This document shows, in pieces, positions 31,268-42,909 of a stretch of 64,000 nt of DNA. Each line of letters starts with the position of its first letter. Position 1 is the first letter of the stretch. A program made the translations under genes and the position numbers. Source of the DNA: Leptodactylus fallax (lineage: Eukaryota; Chordata; Amphibia; Anura; Leptodactylidae); NCBI GenBank assembly GCA_947044405.1, contig CAMRHE010001075.1:1-64000 (forward strand). Reading direction: 5' to 3'. Under the pieces are notes generated by a model that was not told the DNA's origin, did no database searches, and saw only the letters and a list, made by a program, of their open reading frames with translations.

Positions 31268-32834
31268 CAGTCATGGCCAAAAGTTTTGAGAATGATACAA
31301 ATATAAATTTTTACAAAGTCTACTGCTTCAGTTTTTCTAATGGCAATTTGCATATACTCCAGAATGTTATAAAGAGTGATCAGCTTAACAGCAATTACTT
31401 GCAAAGTCAATATTTGCCTAGAAAATGAACTTTATCCCCCAAAACACATTTCAACATCATTGCAGCCCTGCCTTAAAAGGACCACCTAACATCGTTTCAG
31501 TGATTGCTCCATTAACACAGGTGTGCGTGTTGATGAGGACAGGGCTGGAGATCAATCTGTCATGATTAAGTAAGAATGACACCACTGGACACTTTAAAAG
31601 GAGGCTGGAGCTTGCCATCATTGTTTCTCTTCTGTTAACCATGGTTATCTCTAAAGAAACACGTGCAGTCATCATTGCACTGCACAAAAATGGCCTAACT
31701 GGGAAGAGTATTGCAGCTAGAAAGATTGCACCTCAGTCAACAATCTATCACATCATCAAGAACTTCAAGGAGAGAGGTTCCATTGGTGCCAAAAAGGCTC
31801 CAGGGCGCCCAAGAAAGACCAGCAAGCGGCAGGACCGTCTCTTAAAAGTGTTTCAGCTGCGGGATCGGGCTACCAGCAGTGCAGAGCTTGCTGAGGAATG
31901 GCAGCAGGCAGGTGTGAGTGCATCTGCACGCACTGTGAGGCGGAGACTCTTGGAGCAAGGCCTGGTCTCAAGGAGGGCAGCAAAGAAGCCACTTCTCTCC
32001 AGAAAAAACATCAGGGACAGACTGATATTCTGCAAAAGGTACAGGGAGTGGACTGCTGAGGACTGGGGTAAAGTCATTTTCTCTCATGAATCCCCTTTTC
32101 GATTGTTTGGAACATCTGGAAAACAGCTTATTCGGAGAAGAAGAGGTGAGCGCTACCACCAGTCTTGTCTCATGCCAACTGTAAAGCATCCTGAAACCAT
32201 TCATGTGTGGGGTTGCTTCTCAGCCAAGGGAATCGGCTCTCTCACAGTCTTGCCTAAAAACACAGCCATGAATAAAGAATGGTACCAGAATGTCCTCCAA
32301 GAGCAACTTCTCCCAACCGTCCAAGAGCAGTTTGGCGCTCAACAATGCCTTTTCCAGCATGATGGAGCACCTTGCCATAAAGCAAAGGTGATAACTAAAT
32401 GGCTCAGGGAACAAAACATAGAGATTTTGGGTCCATGGCCTGGAAACTCCCCAGATCTTAATCCCATTGAGAACTTGTGGTCAATCATCAAGAGACGGGT
32501 GGACAAACAAAAACCAACAAATTCAGACAAAATTAAAGCATTGATTCTGCAAGAATGGACTGCTATCAGTCAGGATTTGGTCCAGAAGTTGATTGAGAGC
32601 ATGCCAGGGAGAATTGCAGAGGTCCTGAAGAAGAAGGGTCAACACTGCAAATATTGACTTGCTGCATTAACTCATTCTAACTGTCAATATAAGCTTCTGT
32701 TACTCATAATATGAATGCAATTATATTTCTGTATGTGATAAAAACATCTGACAAAGACACATAAAAACCAGAGGGCAGCAGATCATGTGAAAATATAATA
32801 TTTGTGTCATTCTCAAAACTTTTGGCCATGACTG
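31268..32834 (+). mobile_element. Tc1/mariner element, DD35E type, intact frame
   Basis: The inverted ends CAGTCATGGCCAAAAGTTTT (31268) and the reverse complement ending at 32834 are flanked by TA (31266-31267 and 32835-32836). The 1567-bp length fits a full Tc1-type element. The 338-codon transposase is uninterrupted. Spacing between the second Asp and the Glu is 35, one more than in classic Tc1 elements. Published DD35E vertebrate elements (the group called Traveler) are the likely relatives; this is from memory. Confidence 0.88.
31641..32657 (+). CDS. DD35E Tc1-like transposase with catalytic Asp replaced by His
   Basis: The enzyme would cut the element out and insert it at TA. The N-terminal part (residues 1-115) has paired helix-turn-helix DNA-binding segments with the GRPRK hook (residues about 54-60). 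The catalytic region runs from about 145 to 290. The second Asp is in FQHDGAPCH and the Glu in DLNPIENLW, with 35 residues between them. The first catalytic position should be an Asp in the motif F-S-D-E-S, but reads FSHES with His at residue 149 (codon CAT at 32085). The frame is otherwise complete, ending GQHCKY. As sequenced the protein should bind ends but not cut. One base (G to C) explains the change. Confidence 0.92.
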   Translation: MVISKETRAVIIALHKNGLTGKSIAARKIAPQSTIYHIIKNFKERGSIGAKKAPGRPRKTSKRQDRLLKVFQLRDRATSSAELAEEWQQAGVSASARTVRRRLLEQGLVSRRAAKKPLLSRKNIRDRLIFCKRYREWTAEDWGKVIFSHESPFRLFGTSGKQLIRRRRGERYHQSCLMPTVKHPETIHVWGCFSAKGIGSLTVLPKNTAMNKEWYQNVLQEQLLPTVQEQFGAQQCLFQHDGAPCHKAKVITKWLREQNIEILGPWPGNSPDLNPIENLWSIIKRRVDKQKPTNSDKIKALILQEWTAISQDLVQKLIESMPGRIAEVLKKKGQHCKY

Positions 32835-32836
32835 TA

Positions 32837-33080
32837 CAGAATGAAACCTTCTGCTTGTGCTGATCTTTATTAATAGGGATCAGTGCTGGGAGAAGAAGTG
32901 ACATGTTGGGGGCTGCTATTTGGCTGAACACATTCTAGGGGAGAATAAACACTAGAACAAAAAGAACAGACTGCTTGCCACTGCTATTAGGGACACTTTC
33001 TAGCTAAATAGGAACACCCTATTTAGCACTGGCTTTTGCTGTCATTATGAAAGCTTGGTCAGTTAGTTAGGGTGGTGCTT
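32837..33080. other. Spacer between Tc1-like element and MITE
   Basis: Short non-coding stretch that also continues the host sequence interrupted at the TA of the upstream element. I see nothing else in it. Confidence 0.4.
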
Positions 33081-33082
33081 AG

Positions 33083-33330
33083 GCTATGTTCACATTTGTT
33101 TCAAGGCTATCATTATGAACCTCCTTTGCTAATTCCATTAAAAATCAGGGATAAAAAAGTCCTGCATGCACTAAAACGGAGACACGAAATACCCCATGAT
33201 AGTCAATAGCGTCCATCTGGATCCATTTGTGTACTTCAAATGATGGATCTGCCCTTGCCAGGATTTTAGTTTTTCAGTTCCTATACGGATACAGAAAAAT
33301 GGAAATCCTGATGGAGGTGTGAACAGAGCC
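33083..33330. repeat. Short foldback-type repeat (GTTCACA family)
   Basis: Begins GGCTATGTTCACATTTG and ends GAGGTGTGAACAGAGCC, an inverted pair, with TCCTGCATGCA in the centre. Decayed. Confidence 0.5.
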
Positions 33331-34009
33331 CCATATGCAGAAAACATTGTTTTCCAGATGACTTGAATAAGACATCTACACTCTCAAATGATTCTTAACC
33401 ACAATGTACAGTACAACATGAAAAGATAAAAAAACTATGAAAAAATAAAAACAATTCTGATTAAAAAAATAAGTAAAGAAAATGCAAATGAGGGTGTGCA
33501 CTATGATATTTCTATTTATTTTATGTCCCATGAATTGATCTTATAGACAATCATTCACTGTCATAGAAACGGTACGTTTATATGCTGTTGAGCGCTGTGT
33601 TTACAGCTATGGGAGTTGCCATGCTGCGGCTTTCTTTCCAAAGTAGTAAAAAAACATGCAACACACTGTCTGGCTTTCTTTCCGGACTGGCGGTCATGTG
33701 TTCAGCAAAAAAAAAAAAAAAAAATATTAAAATGCCTCCCAATATTCAATTATGAACTTATGGGGAGTACAATATTTAAAAAAAAATGAAAATAAATAAA
33801 AAGGCAAAAAAATAAAAATAAAGTTAGAGTATGCTGCAGTGTGCCACAGAAACATAAAATGCAAGGTGTGAACACTGCATAAAAAGAGAACAGACAGAAC
33901 AGATGTACAGACTAAAAACTGACAGATACAGGACAGAATGTACAGAAAAGAAAGGCCGAGTCTAGGGTAGGATACAGGACAGTTTGCTGTAGCCCAGAGG
34001 CTAAAGGTA

Positions 34010-34195
34010 ACAGAGATATTACAGAAAACATAGGCCGACAGGGAACAGAAACAGAAGCCATAGGCCAACAGGGAGCAGAAACAGCAGCAATAGGGCAACA
34101 AGAAATGGAAACAGGCCCTATAGGCCAACAGGTAACGGAAACATTGCAGAAGCCATAGACCAACAGGGAATAGATATAAAACAGATACAACAAAT
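34010..34195. repeat. Minisatellite, about 36-bp units
   Basis: Four to five imperfect units share CATAGGCCAACAGGGA-CAGAAACAG. The array leaves the minus strand open for 193 codons, producing a Cys/Phe/Leu-rich repetitive frame that is not a real gene. Confidence 0.7.
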
Positions 34196-34326
34196 GACAG
34201 GACTTGCATAAAAAATGGGCAAACAAATACTCTGACAAAAAAAAACCCTGCAGACCAGCATGCATGCAACAGAGCGTGAACAGCTAAGTGAATACATTGC
34301 TCAGTCAAACTGTGACTACAGAAGCA

Positions 34327-34612
34327 TACTTAGGCCGGGGCCCCAAGTGGCATAAATGCCGCAATTTGCGTCGTTTTACAGTCAGAGCAAAGTGGATGGG
34401 TTTTTAGTGAATCCCATGCCCACTTTGTGGTAAAAACCGTGCTGCAAACATGCGGCGAATTCTAAAACCGGCACGGTTTTGGAAATCGCAGCATGTCAAT
34501 TATACCTACAGAAACGCCAGCGGTTTCCCCATAGGTATAATTGAAACAGAAAGTCCGCAGAGGAAACCTCTGCAAACTTTCTGTCTAAAGCGCTGCGGGA
34601 AGAACCAGCCTG
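34327..34612 (+). repeat. Foldback MITE (CCCCACGTGGCGTAAATGC family), copy B, right end missing
   Basis: Starts TTAGGCCGGGGCCCCAAGTG, the full family left end, including the CCGG into which Ginger inserted in another copy. It stops after GGGAAGAACCAG. Confidence 0.7.
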
Positions 34613-34614
34613 TA

Positions 34615-35088
34615 CACAGATTCCTAGCATTATAGTTCTGTAAGAGAACACTAATTCTTAAAGAGACAGAAGCACAAACAGAGGTAGCCAAGCAGCCAGG
34701 TATACTGGGATGGCAGTACAATAGTGAGCACAAAGCCCCAGCATTACAGTGGTCCTTAGTTAAAGCAATGTAATGACTATATTTTTTAGGATACCAAACC
34801 TGATCATTTGGTGGAAAAAACTCTATTTAGCATTTAATTGTCTATGTGCCAAATATACAGTATCTTTTCCTCCTAAAGATTACGTTCACCAACTATACAT
34901 CACTACTTGTATACCTTACTGTATGCATCTTCCATCTCCTCAACTCTACCACGTGCATACAACTTTAATAATACAACATTTATATTTATTTGAAAAAGTT
35001 TGCTAACTCTAGGGGTACACTGGAATGCAATGTCATGGGCTATATACTGATGGTGGACTGACAATAGAACACCCCAACAAGTAGACTA
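34615..35088. other. Non-coding DNA without recognised elements
   Basis: No frame, splice-flanked block or element end is visible. Confidence 0.4.
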
Positions 35089-35091
35089 ATG

Positions 35092-35310
35092 CTAGGTTCA
35101 CACTAGCGTCGCCTCTCCATTGTTATGGTCTGTCAGAGGACCAGAACAACAGAGAGGCATAAAAAAAGTTGCAGTAACACATGCAGCATGATGGACCCCA
35201 CTGACTTTAATGGGGTCTGTTGGGTCTCCTCTATGCAGAACTTTTTTCTCTGCCGATTTTCAGGCAGACATTGCAATGGCGTTTCCAATGATGCGAACAT
35301 ACCCTTATAA
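35092..35310 (+). repeat. Short foldback-type repeat (GTTCACACTAG family)
   Basis: Starts TGCTAGGTTCACACTAGCG and holds ACTTTAATGGGGTCTGTTGG. The right end (ATGCGAACATACCC) is decayed. Confidence 0.5.
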
Positions 35311-35663
35311 GCATATTATATTGGTATATCTTAATGTCAGACTACCATTAACGTCTTCCTTCCCACCACTTTTAAATAAAATTGTGAAAATAACATCCTT
35401 ACTGATTTGCGTTTCAAACCTTCAATGTACTATCACCATTAGGGAAAAGCTCAGGGGCAAATCCAACTGAAGCTTGTGAAGACTGACCAATGCTATCAGT
35501 TGTGGATGTATGTGTGGTTTTCAGGAGCAAAATCCAATAAATCTTACAATGATTGCAACATGTCACATTACAGTGGGGTTGCCTGAATTACATGTTTCAT
35601 ATATATCATCATCTGTTCAATGCCCTTTCTGGTTTAGGAACAAATTTACAACATTTGTGTTAA

Positions 35664-35907
35664 AGAGGACCTTACAAAACCTCCAACAACCCTAAATCAT
35701 TGCAACTTTCAATATCTCTTGCTCTACTAATTCTGGCGAGCTGGAATTTTTTTCTCATTGTTAGTTTCAGCACAATTATGGTCTACAGTACTGTCAGGAG
35801 GGTGGCCTTGGGCTAAAACTGGCAACAGACAGCATAATTGTGCTGAAACTAATGGCATTAAGGGACCGTTCAAACATAAACAGATTATCTTATGTGGACC
35901 ACCCCTT
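35664..35907. repeat. TTAA-flanked short repeat with internal hairpin
   Basis: TTAA stands at 35660-35663 and 35908-35911, and the left end AGAGGACCTTAC resembles that of the element at 59485. An inverted pair TTAGTTTCAGCACAATTATG (about 35761-35780) and its complement (about 35834-35853) forms a hairpin inside. Confidence 0.5.
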
Positions 35908-35958
35908 TTAAGAATAGTTTAGTGTATTATGGCTGCAACAAATTTAGATCAGCATATA

Positions 35959-37556
35959 CAGTGTGGAAAAAAAAGTATTTAGTCAGCCACCAATTGTGCA
36001 AGTTCTCCCACTTAAAAAGATGAGAGAGGCCTGTAATTGTCATCATAGGTAGACCTCAACTATGAGAGACAAAATGAGAAAACATATTTAGAAAATCACA
36101 TTGTCTGATTTTTTAAGAATTTAGTTGTAAATTATGGTGGAAAATAAGTATTTGGTCACCTACAAACAAGCAAGATTTCTGGCTCTCACAGACCTGTAAC
36201 TTCTTCTTTAAGAGGCTCCTCTGCTCTGTCCTCCACTCATTACCTGTAGTAATGGCTCCTGTTTGAAATTGTTATCAGTATAAAAGACACCTGTCCACAA
36301 CCTCAAACAGTCACACTCCAAACTCCATTATGGTGAAGACCAAAGAGCTGTGGAAGGACACCAGAAACAAAATTGTAGATCTGCACCAGGCTGGGAAGAC
36401 TGAATCTGCAATAGGCAAGCAGCTTGGTGTGAAGAAATCAACTGTGGGAGCAATAATTAGAAAATGGAAGACATACAAGACCACTGATAATCTCCCTCGA
36501 TCAGGGGCTCCATGCAAGATCTCACCCCGTGGGGTCAAAATGATCACAAGATCAGTAAGCAAAAATCCCAGAACCACACGGGGGGACCTAGTGAATGACC
36601 TGCTGAAAGCTGGGACTAACGTAACAAAGGCTACCGTCAGTAACACACTACGCCGCCAGGGACTCAGATCCTGCAATGCCAGACGTGTCCCCCTGCTTAA
36701 GCCAGTACATATACGGGCCCGTCTGAAGTTTGCTAGAGAGCATTTGGATGTTCCATAAGAGTATTGGGAGAATGTCATATGGTCAGATGAAACCAAAGTA
36801 GAACTGTTTGGTAGAAACACAACTCGTCGTGTTTGGAGGAGAGTGAATGCTGAGTTGCATCCAAAGAACACCATACCTACTGTGAAGCATGGGGGTGGCA
36901 ACATCATGTTTTGGGGCTGTTTCTCTGCAAAGGGACCAGGACGACTGATCTGTGTACATGAAAGAATAAATGGGGCCATGTATCATGAGAGTTTGAGTGC
37001 AAACCTCCTTCCATCAGCAAGGGCATTGAAGATGAAAAGTGGCTGGGTCTTTCAGCATGACAATGATCCCAAGAACACCGCCAGGGCAACGAAGGAGTGG
37101 CTTCGTAAGAAGCATTTCAAGGTCCTGGAGTGGCCTAGCCAGTCTCCAGATCTCAACCCCATAGAAAACCTTTGGGGGGAGTTGAAAGTCCGTGTTGCCC
37201 AGCGACAGCCCCAAAACATCACTGCTCTAGAGGAGATCTGCATGGAGGAATACGCCAACATACCAGCAACAACCTTGTGAAGACTTACAGAAAACGTTTG
37301 ACCGCTGTCATTGCCAACAAAGGATATATAACAAAGTATTGAGATGAACTTTTGCTATTGACCAAATACTTATTTTCCACCATAATTTGCAAATAAATTC
37401 TTTAAAAATCAGACAATGTGATTTTCTGGATTTGTTTTCTCATTTTGTCTCTCATAGTTGAGGTCTACCTATGATGTCAATTACAGGCCTCTCTCATCTT
37501 TTTAAGTGGGAGAACTTGCACAATTGGTGGCTGACTAAATACTTTTTTCCCCACTG
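35959..37556 (+). mobile_element. Tc1/mariner element, DD34E type, inactivated
   Basis: Inverted ends of about 200 bp begin CAGTGTGGAAAAAAAAGTAT at 35959 and close TTTTTTCCCCACTG at 37556, flanked by TA (35957-35958, 37557-37558). The total is 1598 bp. The transposase region is broken by a stop and a frameshift. Confidence 0.88.
36330..37341 (+). pseudogene. DD34E Tc1-like transposase pseudogene
   Basis: The first part (36330-36758) encodes the helix-turn-helix DNA-binding half ([20 protein letters not shown], then the [15 protein letters not shown] helix) and stops at TAA 36756-36758. The same frame then resumes through the catalytic half: [11 protein letters not shown] (first Asp), [11 protein letters not shown] (second), [11 protein letters not shown] (Glu). 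A second break is a small indel near 37265-37280, after which the usual C-terminus (TYRKRLTAVIANKGYITKY) continues in another frame to the TGA at 37339-37341. All three catalytic residues remain. Two lesions make it non-functional. Confidence 0.88.
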
Positions 37557-37601
37557 TACAGTAGTTATATAGAAATCTACGTTCAGTTCAGTAGAAGGAG
37601 G

Positions 37602-38156
37602 CAGTGGCGTAAATACCGGGTTATCAGTGGGAGCATTTTTTTTTTTTTTTTTTTAATAGGCCATTACCTGCTTTTCAGACTTCAGAGTATAATGAATAGA
37701 GGCCCAGGGGAGGTGAGGGAACATAAAAAAACACCTTTACTTATCTCTCCTGCGCTCCAGAAGGCTTTGGGCGTCCTTGGTGACATCCCTTTGCGACGCA
37801 TGCCTGGCTCACGTTTCGTCTGGTCCAACTTTGAAGAGGGACAAAGTAGCGGGGAGTGTGCCGGAGCCAGGGAGAGGTAAGTAACATTGTTTTTTATGTT
37901 TGTATCCTCCTCTGGGTCTCCAATCATTATACTCTGGGGTCTGAAAAGACTCCAGAGTATAATAATTGTTCATGGGTGGTCCACAATTGGACATAATACT
38001 TTGTGAAGGGGCCACTATGGTGCATAGTAGTGTGTGTAGGGGCCACCATGGGGCATAATAGTGTGTGCAGGAATGCGGGGAATGCGGTTTGTGCGAGGGG
38101 GGAGCCCCATGTCAATTGTTCGCCTGGGGGCCCAGCCATTCCTAATTACGCCACTG
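37602..38156. mobile_element. hAT-type MITE
   Basis: The ends CAGTGGCGTAAATACC and (reversed) CAGTGGCGTAATTAGG are inverted. Flanks GAAGGAGG (37594-37601) and GAAGCAGG (38157-38164) form an 8-bp target duplication with one change. No transposase is present. A T run at 37636-37653 and shared words with 53030-53300 (AGAGTATAATRA, AGAGGCCCAG) lie inside. Confidence 0.75.
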
Positions 38157-38164
38157 GAAGCAGG

Positions 38165-38845
38165 GGTGGTCTGAATGTTTCGTCTGTGATACTGATGCTA
38201 AAATGTAGTCATAATACGGCCATGTAAAACCAGCTAAATGCTGTACCAGTTATCAAAGAGAACACATCCTGGCGACAGGCTCTTTTAAGCCAAGATTAAA
38301 TTAGCCATACATAGAACTGAAAATCATTAGATATGCTACACAGATCAGATATATAATAGTACATGAGATTTCATGGTTCTCTTATGACAATCACTTCGCT
38401 CAGAAATTCTGTTCCACCTCTGTGAATCACTGCTTTAATTATTTCTTGGGATAGTAAACAGTAGTCTATAACCTTGTCCCATCAAGCAGCTGAAGCATGC
38501 AATACATGGAATGTGAAGATGATTCCACTTGAAAAGCGATTATGAGTTGGCGTGTGTATCTGAAGCTGTTTCAAGTGTCAAAAGCAAAAAAGGATAATAG
38601 TAGTTGTCATACCCAGACTACAGCTGAATACACAGTAATATCAGATTAGCCTTACATGGGGAGCTACAACATTATCCGCCCATGGCATCACTTGTATGAA
38701 TGTTATCTGTAAAACGTTATGTCAGCTCTCATAAATCAGCAGCACAACTACTCATTAACTCAGCATACACAAAAATGGGGGAGCACAAGCTACTACCTGG
38801 TCCTGAAGTTAAACGGTTAAACAAGTTGCACAAATATTTTTTTTG
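38165..38845. other. Non-coding DNA without recognised elements
   Basis: No frame or element end is visible. Confidence 0.4.
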
Positions 38846-38849
38846 AAAG

Positions 38850-39560
38850 TGAACAATGTATTGTAACTTATTCCCACCACAGCCACTTTTTTATTCTTGC
38901 TGTTGTATTTTTTACTCCCGCCTTCCAAAAACTATAACTTTTTGGGATTTTTTTCCATTCACAGAGCCATATGAGAGTTTATTTTCTGCAGAACAAATTG
39001 TACTTCATAAAGGTGCCATTTATTTCTCAATGTACTCAGAAGCTGAAAAAAAAAACAGAATGAGGTGGAACTGGAAAAAAATTGTGCCATTTTCTTACCG
39101 GTTTAATTTTTACAGAGATTGTGTTACAAATTATGTTATCTATATTCTGTGGATAACTGTGATACTAAATTTCTATAGTTTGGTTATGTTTTAATACCTC
39201 TAAACTATTTTTTTCAAAGCAATATTTTCTTTGCATTGGTATATTCCGACCCTTATGTCATTTTTATGCTATAGTATGTCAGGGCTGTTTTTTTCACAGG
39301 ATTATTGGTACCATTATGGGGTATATATGACGTTTATAACATATCACTTTTTGTTCCATTTTTTGGAATGTAAAATAGTAAAAAAAACATTGATATGGCC
39401 ATTCTTTAATCACTACAGTATTAACTGTGTAGAATAAATATTTTCATATTTTAATAATCAGGGCATTTTGTGACTAATATGTTTTTTTTATGCTTATTTT
39501 TATATGTATTATTGGAAACTGAGGTAATTTGAATTTTAATATTTAACTTTTTTAAAACTT
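38850..39560. repeat. T-rich interspersed repeat, copy 1
   Basis: The order of phrases (TCCAAAAACTATAACTTTTTG, CATTCACAGAGCCATATGAG, CAGAACAAATTGTACTTCA, AAAGGTGCCATTTA) matches a repeat I know as very common in frog genomes. The second copy at 55500 shares the layout (ATAACATTTTACATTTTTC, ACAAGTTGTATTTTTAAATGG). Frames of 68-112 codons here are by-products. Confidence 0.45.
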
Positions 39561-39855
39561 TAACTTTTCTTTTAGTGCCCCCCAGAGGGCTTGAATACAT
39601 GATCAGTAGATCACTTATACTATAGACTGTAATTCTACTGTATTGCAGTCTATGGTGATATTGGTGTATTACTATTAAGCCCTGCCACAAGCAAAGCTCA
39701 ATAGTAATATTCCTATGGCAGGCCTGGGAGCCTTCAGAAGGTTCCTGGAAACAGAAAGGCTAACACACCCTCACTATGTGGGAGCCGTTCATAACCCTGG
39801 AACAAAACTGAAGGTGAAAAAAAAACCCACCTCTATAGCACCTTAGAGACCAAAT

Positions 39856-40310
39856 AATAATAATAATAATAATAATAGTCCTTTAATAGTCCCACAATGG
39901 GGAAATTCAGTGTGTTACAGCAGCAAAGATAAGATAAGATAAGCAGATACAAATACAACATGTACAGGAATGTTCCAAGGTGAGAGGCATTACATTAATA
40001 GCAGACAGACAGATAGGACGTAGCAGAGGGGGGGGGGGAATTTAACAGGCAGAAAGATATTTCAGTTCTCTGTGTGTAATGATCTCCGCTTAGGTCGGTG
40101 TTGGTTGTACAGCCTAACCGCGGTGGGGAGGAAAGACTTCCGATAGCGCTCCTTCTCACACCTAGGGTGGAGCAGTCGGTCACTGACAGTACTGCCCAGC
40201 GCTATCACAGTCTCATGCATGGGATGGGAGTTATTCTCCCGCATGGCCTGTAATCTTAGAGGTATACATCTGAGTAAAACAACAGAGAGCCAGTGACTGA
40301 GCAGGTACCA
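39856..40310 (-). mobile_element. LINE 3' end (non-LTR retrotransposon), 5'-truncated
   Basis: On the minus strand a frame ends with RENNSHPMHETVIALGS, then SDRLLHPRCEKERYRKSFLP, then TAVRLYNQHR, the typical tail of a LINE second open frame. It is followed by TTTCCCCATTGTGGGACTAT and a microsatellite tail (ATT)n at 39856-39879. The clade is not certain. About 450 bp survive. Confidence 0.7.
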
Positions 40311-40639
40311 TGTTTAAATACCCAACATCCACCATAAATATATGGGAAGGGGTTAAAAAAGTAGTAATAGTAGTATTACTCACATGCCAGTTTGAGCACT
40401 GTGACTTACTCTACCTGGGTTTTGCTTACATGGCAGCAGTGGTGATATCAGTTCAATAGCATGTGACCGCTGCAGGCCATCACCGGGTTCAGTTATCACA
40501 TGTTTACTCCACATCAAAAAACACCTGATCATTGCAAGCAATGACTGCCAAAAGAGGCCAGTGATGTCAGTCAGTCAGGAAACAAATCTGGAGATTGGCT
40601 GCTGCACGCATATGTTTTTGACCTGACATCACCTGAGTA

Positions 40640-41396
40640 CCACCATTCCTATATGGTGCATTGGGAGAGGTGGATTAGGAAACTGATACTACACTCCTTA
40701 TGGCAGCTAATATGGTCCAGGGCTCCTAAAGGGTCTATTTGTTCTTTATATAAAGAAAATCAGTATAAATTGCTCTTACTGTAGTACCGTATGTCTGGCT
40801 AAATCCAGTAATCCCTAACATATGTTAGTGCTGTGATGGCCTTGACGGCTCTCTTTGTGATATTTTTTAGGAGTGCCCATTTATTTGCCTTTTTAGGAGA
40901 GAGGTTGAGGTGTGTGGTGGCCACAGTCCGGGGGTCTCTATACCCAAGATCCATTAGTATATCTATTTAATGTACCTCCTAGGAATGTGAGTAAACAGGG
41001 TGCCAGGCTGCCCCTCCATATCCTAATTGCTGCTAAGTGTTTGCTTTGCAATGGCGCTGCCCGCCCCCCCCCCCCCCATCTGGATTTATATACCCGAGTT
41101 CAGGATCCACGTTCCATGATCTATCTTACAGTTCTTATGAACGATTCAATTGATAAATTTGATTTGATATGGTCTGCTTGGGACTCCTGTAGTGTTCAAT
41201 TCTGCTCCTGACCCCTGATTTCTTGTGGTCTTTTATTGGATGCTAATTGTAGCTATCATTCTTTATCCCTTTTTATTTTCTTTCCCTTTTCTTTTTATTT
41301 ATTTTTTTTTATTTTTTTGGTTGTATTTGTATTTTGCAATGTTCATATTTGAAAAACTAAATAAATATAAAGTGGATTAAAAATAAAAAAAAAAAT
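40640..41396 (+). mobile_element. L1/Tx1-like LINE 3' end, 5'-truncated
   Basis: On the plus strand GARLPLHILIAAKCLLCNGA, then a gap, then YLTVLMNDSIDKFDLIWSAW follow the last part of the L1-type second open frame (L-L-I-A-A-K-C ... W-x-x-W). A 14-base C run (41065-41078) separates the two parts. A T-rich 3' region with AATAAATATAAAG and a tail of A near 41376-41395 closes the copy. The 5' boundary is uncertain. Confidence 0.68.
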
Positions 41397-41640
41397 GCTT
41401 CCCATTCATTTCAATGGGAGTCAGTAGCATTTTTTTTTTCCTCTAGCAGATTTTTTCACCTATAGGGGAAAAAAGCAACATGACCTATCTACAGGAGGAT
41501 TCTGCCTTGAAAAACCCATTGAAATCAATGGGAGGTGGAAAAAACATGATGCATTTTTGGATGCGTTTTTTTTTAGTCAATTTTTGCAAATACGGCATAC
41601 AAAACCTCTAGTGTTTTTTTGAGTGGATTTTCAAGGTCCA
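41397..41640. repeat. Short foldback-like repeat with ATTTCAATGGGAG words
   Basis: CCCATTCATTTCAATGGGAG at 41401-41420 is mirrored by CCCATTGAAATCAATGGGAG at 41515-41534. It looks like a decayed MITE. Its right part merges with the next repeat. Confidence 0.4.
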
Positions 41641-41696
41641 TACAGTATGGTGGAGTAATAAGAAAGTGGAAAATAAATATGTCAAAAAGTGTGTCA

Positions 41697-42030
41697 AAAA
41701 TTCCTAAAAAAAATTCCATGTAGCGGGCCGTAGCAGAAAAGCGCTGGCGGCAATGCATTGCGGTTTTTCTCACAGCACAGTGTTTTTCTGCAGAAGTTTC
41801 CTCTGTGGACTTTCTGCTTCCATTATACCTATAGGGAAACCGCCAGCGTTTCTGTAAGTATAATTGACATGCTGATATTTCCAAAACCGTAATGGTTTTG
41901 GAAATTGCAGTGTTTCCGCTGCGCATATTTTTCTGCAATGTGTGGATGGGATTCGTTAGATTGTAGTGCAGTGACTGTAAAACGCCATGGTTTTTGCCAC
42001 GGCGTTTAAGTCACGTGGGGCCCCGGCCTA
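41697..42030 (-). repeat. Foldback MITE (CCCCACGTGGCGTAAATGC family), copy C
   Basis: Inverted copy: the family start reads TCACGTGGGGCCCCGGCCTAA at the right edge (42012-42032). The core TTTCCAAAACCGTAATGGTT lies near 41878-41897. Confidence 0.7.
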
Positions 42031-42654
42031 ATGCAGATTTTTTCAGCCTGCAAAAAACTCTATGTGAACATACCCTAACATTCATGTGCTGTATACCCCT
42101 GAGGTCAGTGATTGCCTGCAGTGAGGAGATGGGGATGTTGTCTATGTAGGGAAGTAAACAAAGGCTGATAGGGACCAAAGAAGTGATGATGGAATGGAGG
42201 GCAATTGTACAGGAGAGTAATAGCCCTAATGCCATAATGGACCTTTAAGTTTAAAATTAAGTTTTGACTTTAATATTATTCAGGATTGCTCCTCCTTTGC
42301 TTGCTAAGAGTGTCCTTCATAGATTTGCAGCACCCAAAGTCAAAGGTGATAGGAACAACTTGGCCCTTTCTACAGCAGCCACATAGAAGCAACATGATAG
42401 CTATGTATGTCCTTGATTTTTATTGTTACCTCAATTTTCATTATATATTTATGTGTTTGTAGCAAGTTAATAATACACTTGTATCAGCAGGTATGATCTG
42501 GTTTAGGAATTGAGCTATCTGATACTACAGAACAGGCTTCTGCAGGAATTCAGAATTCCCATCCATGCTAACAGCAACTTGTAGTAGCTGGTTTTTAAGA
42601 CTTTCACTTTAGACTGTTGTAATATCTAAATTACTTATATACTGCTATGCTATG

Positions 42655-42905
42655 CTCACTTCAGTGTCTGTTGTTCTGGTCTGTTGGAGGGCCAGAATAA
42701 TGGACACACAGACTGCTAAAACAGCAGACACCAATGGTTACCCGATGGACCCAATTGACTATAATGGGATCTTTCAGGTGTCGCGTTATTTAAAAATGAA
42801 AAAGTTGGACTTGCAGCACTTTTTTGTCCGGCAATTTTCAGTGGTCACTTCAACAGAGTCTCCAAACAGAGACTTCAACACAGATGTGAACCCAGCCTTA
42901 GTGGC
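42655..42905 (+). repeat. Short foldback-type repeat (GTTCACACTAG family)
   Basis: Contains GACTATAATGGGATCTTTCAG and ends ACAGATGTGAACCCAGCCTTA, the inverted family end. The left end is CTATGCTCACTTCAG. Confidence 0.5.
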
Positions 42906-42909
42906 ATAT

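Noticed and set aside
33727..34308. 193-codon Cys/Phe-rich minus-strand frame
   Set aside because: Produced by a minisatellite whose units keep the frame open; no start context, domain or splice signals.
36311..36979. 222-codon frame antisense to a Tc1 transposase
   Set aside because: Shadow of the coding strand; antisense open frames are common over Tc1 genes.
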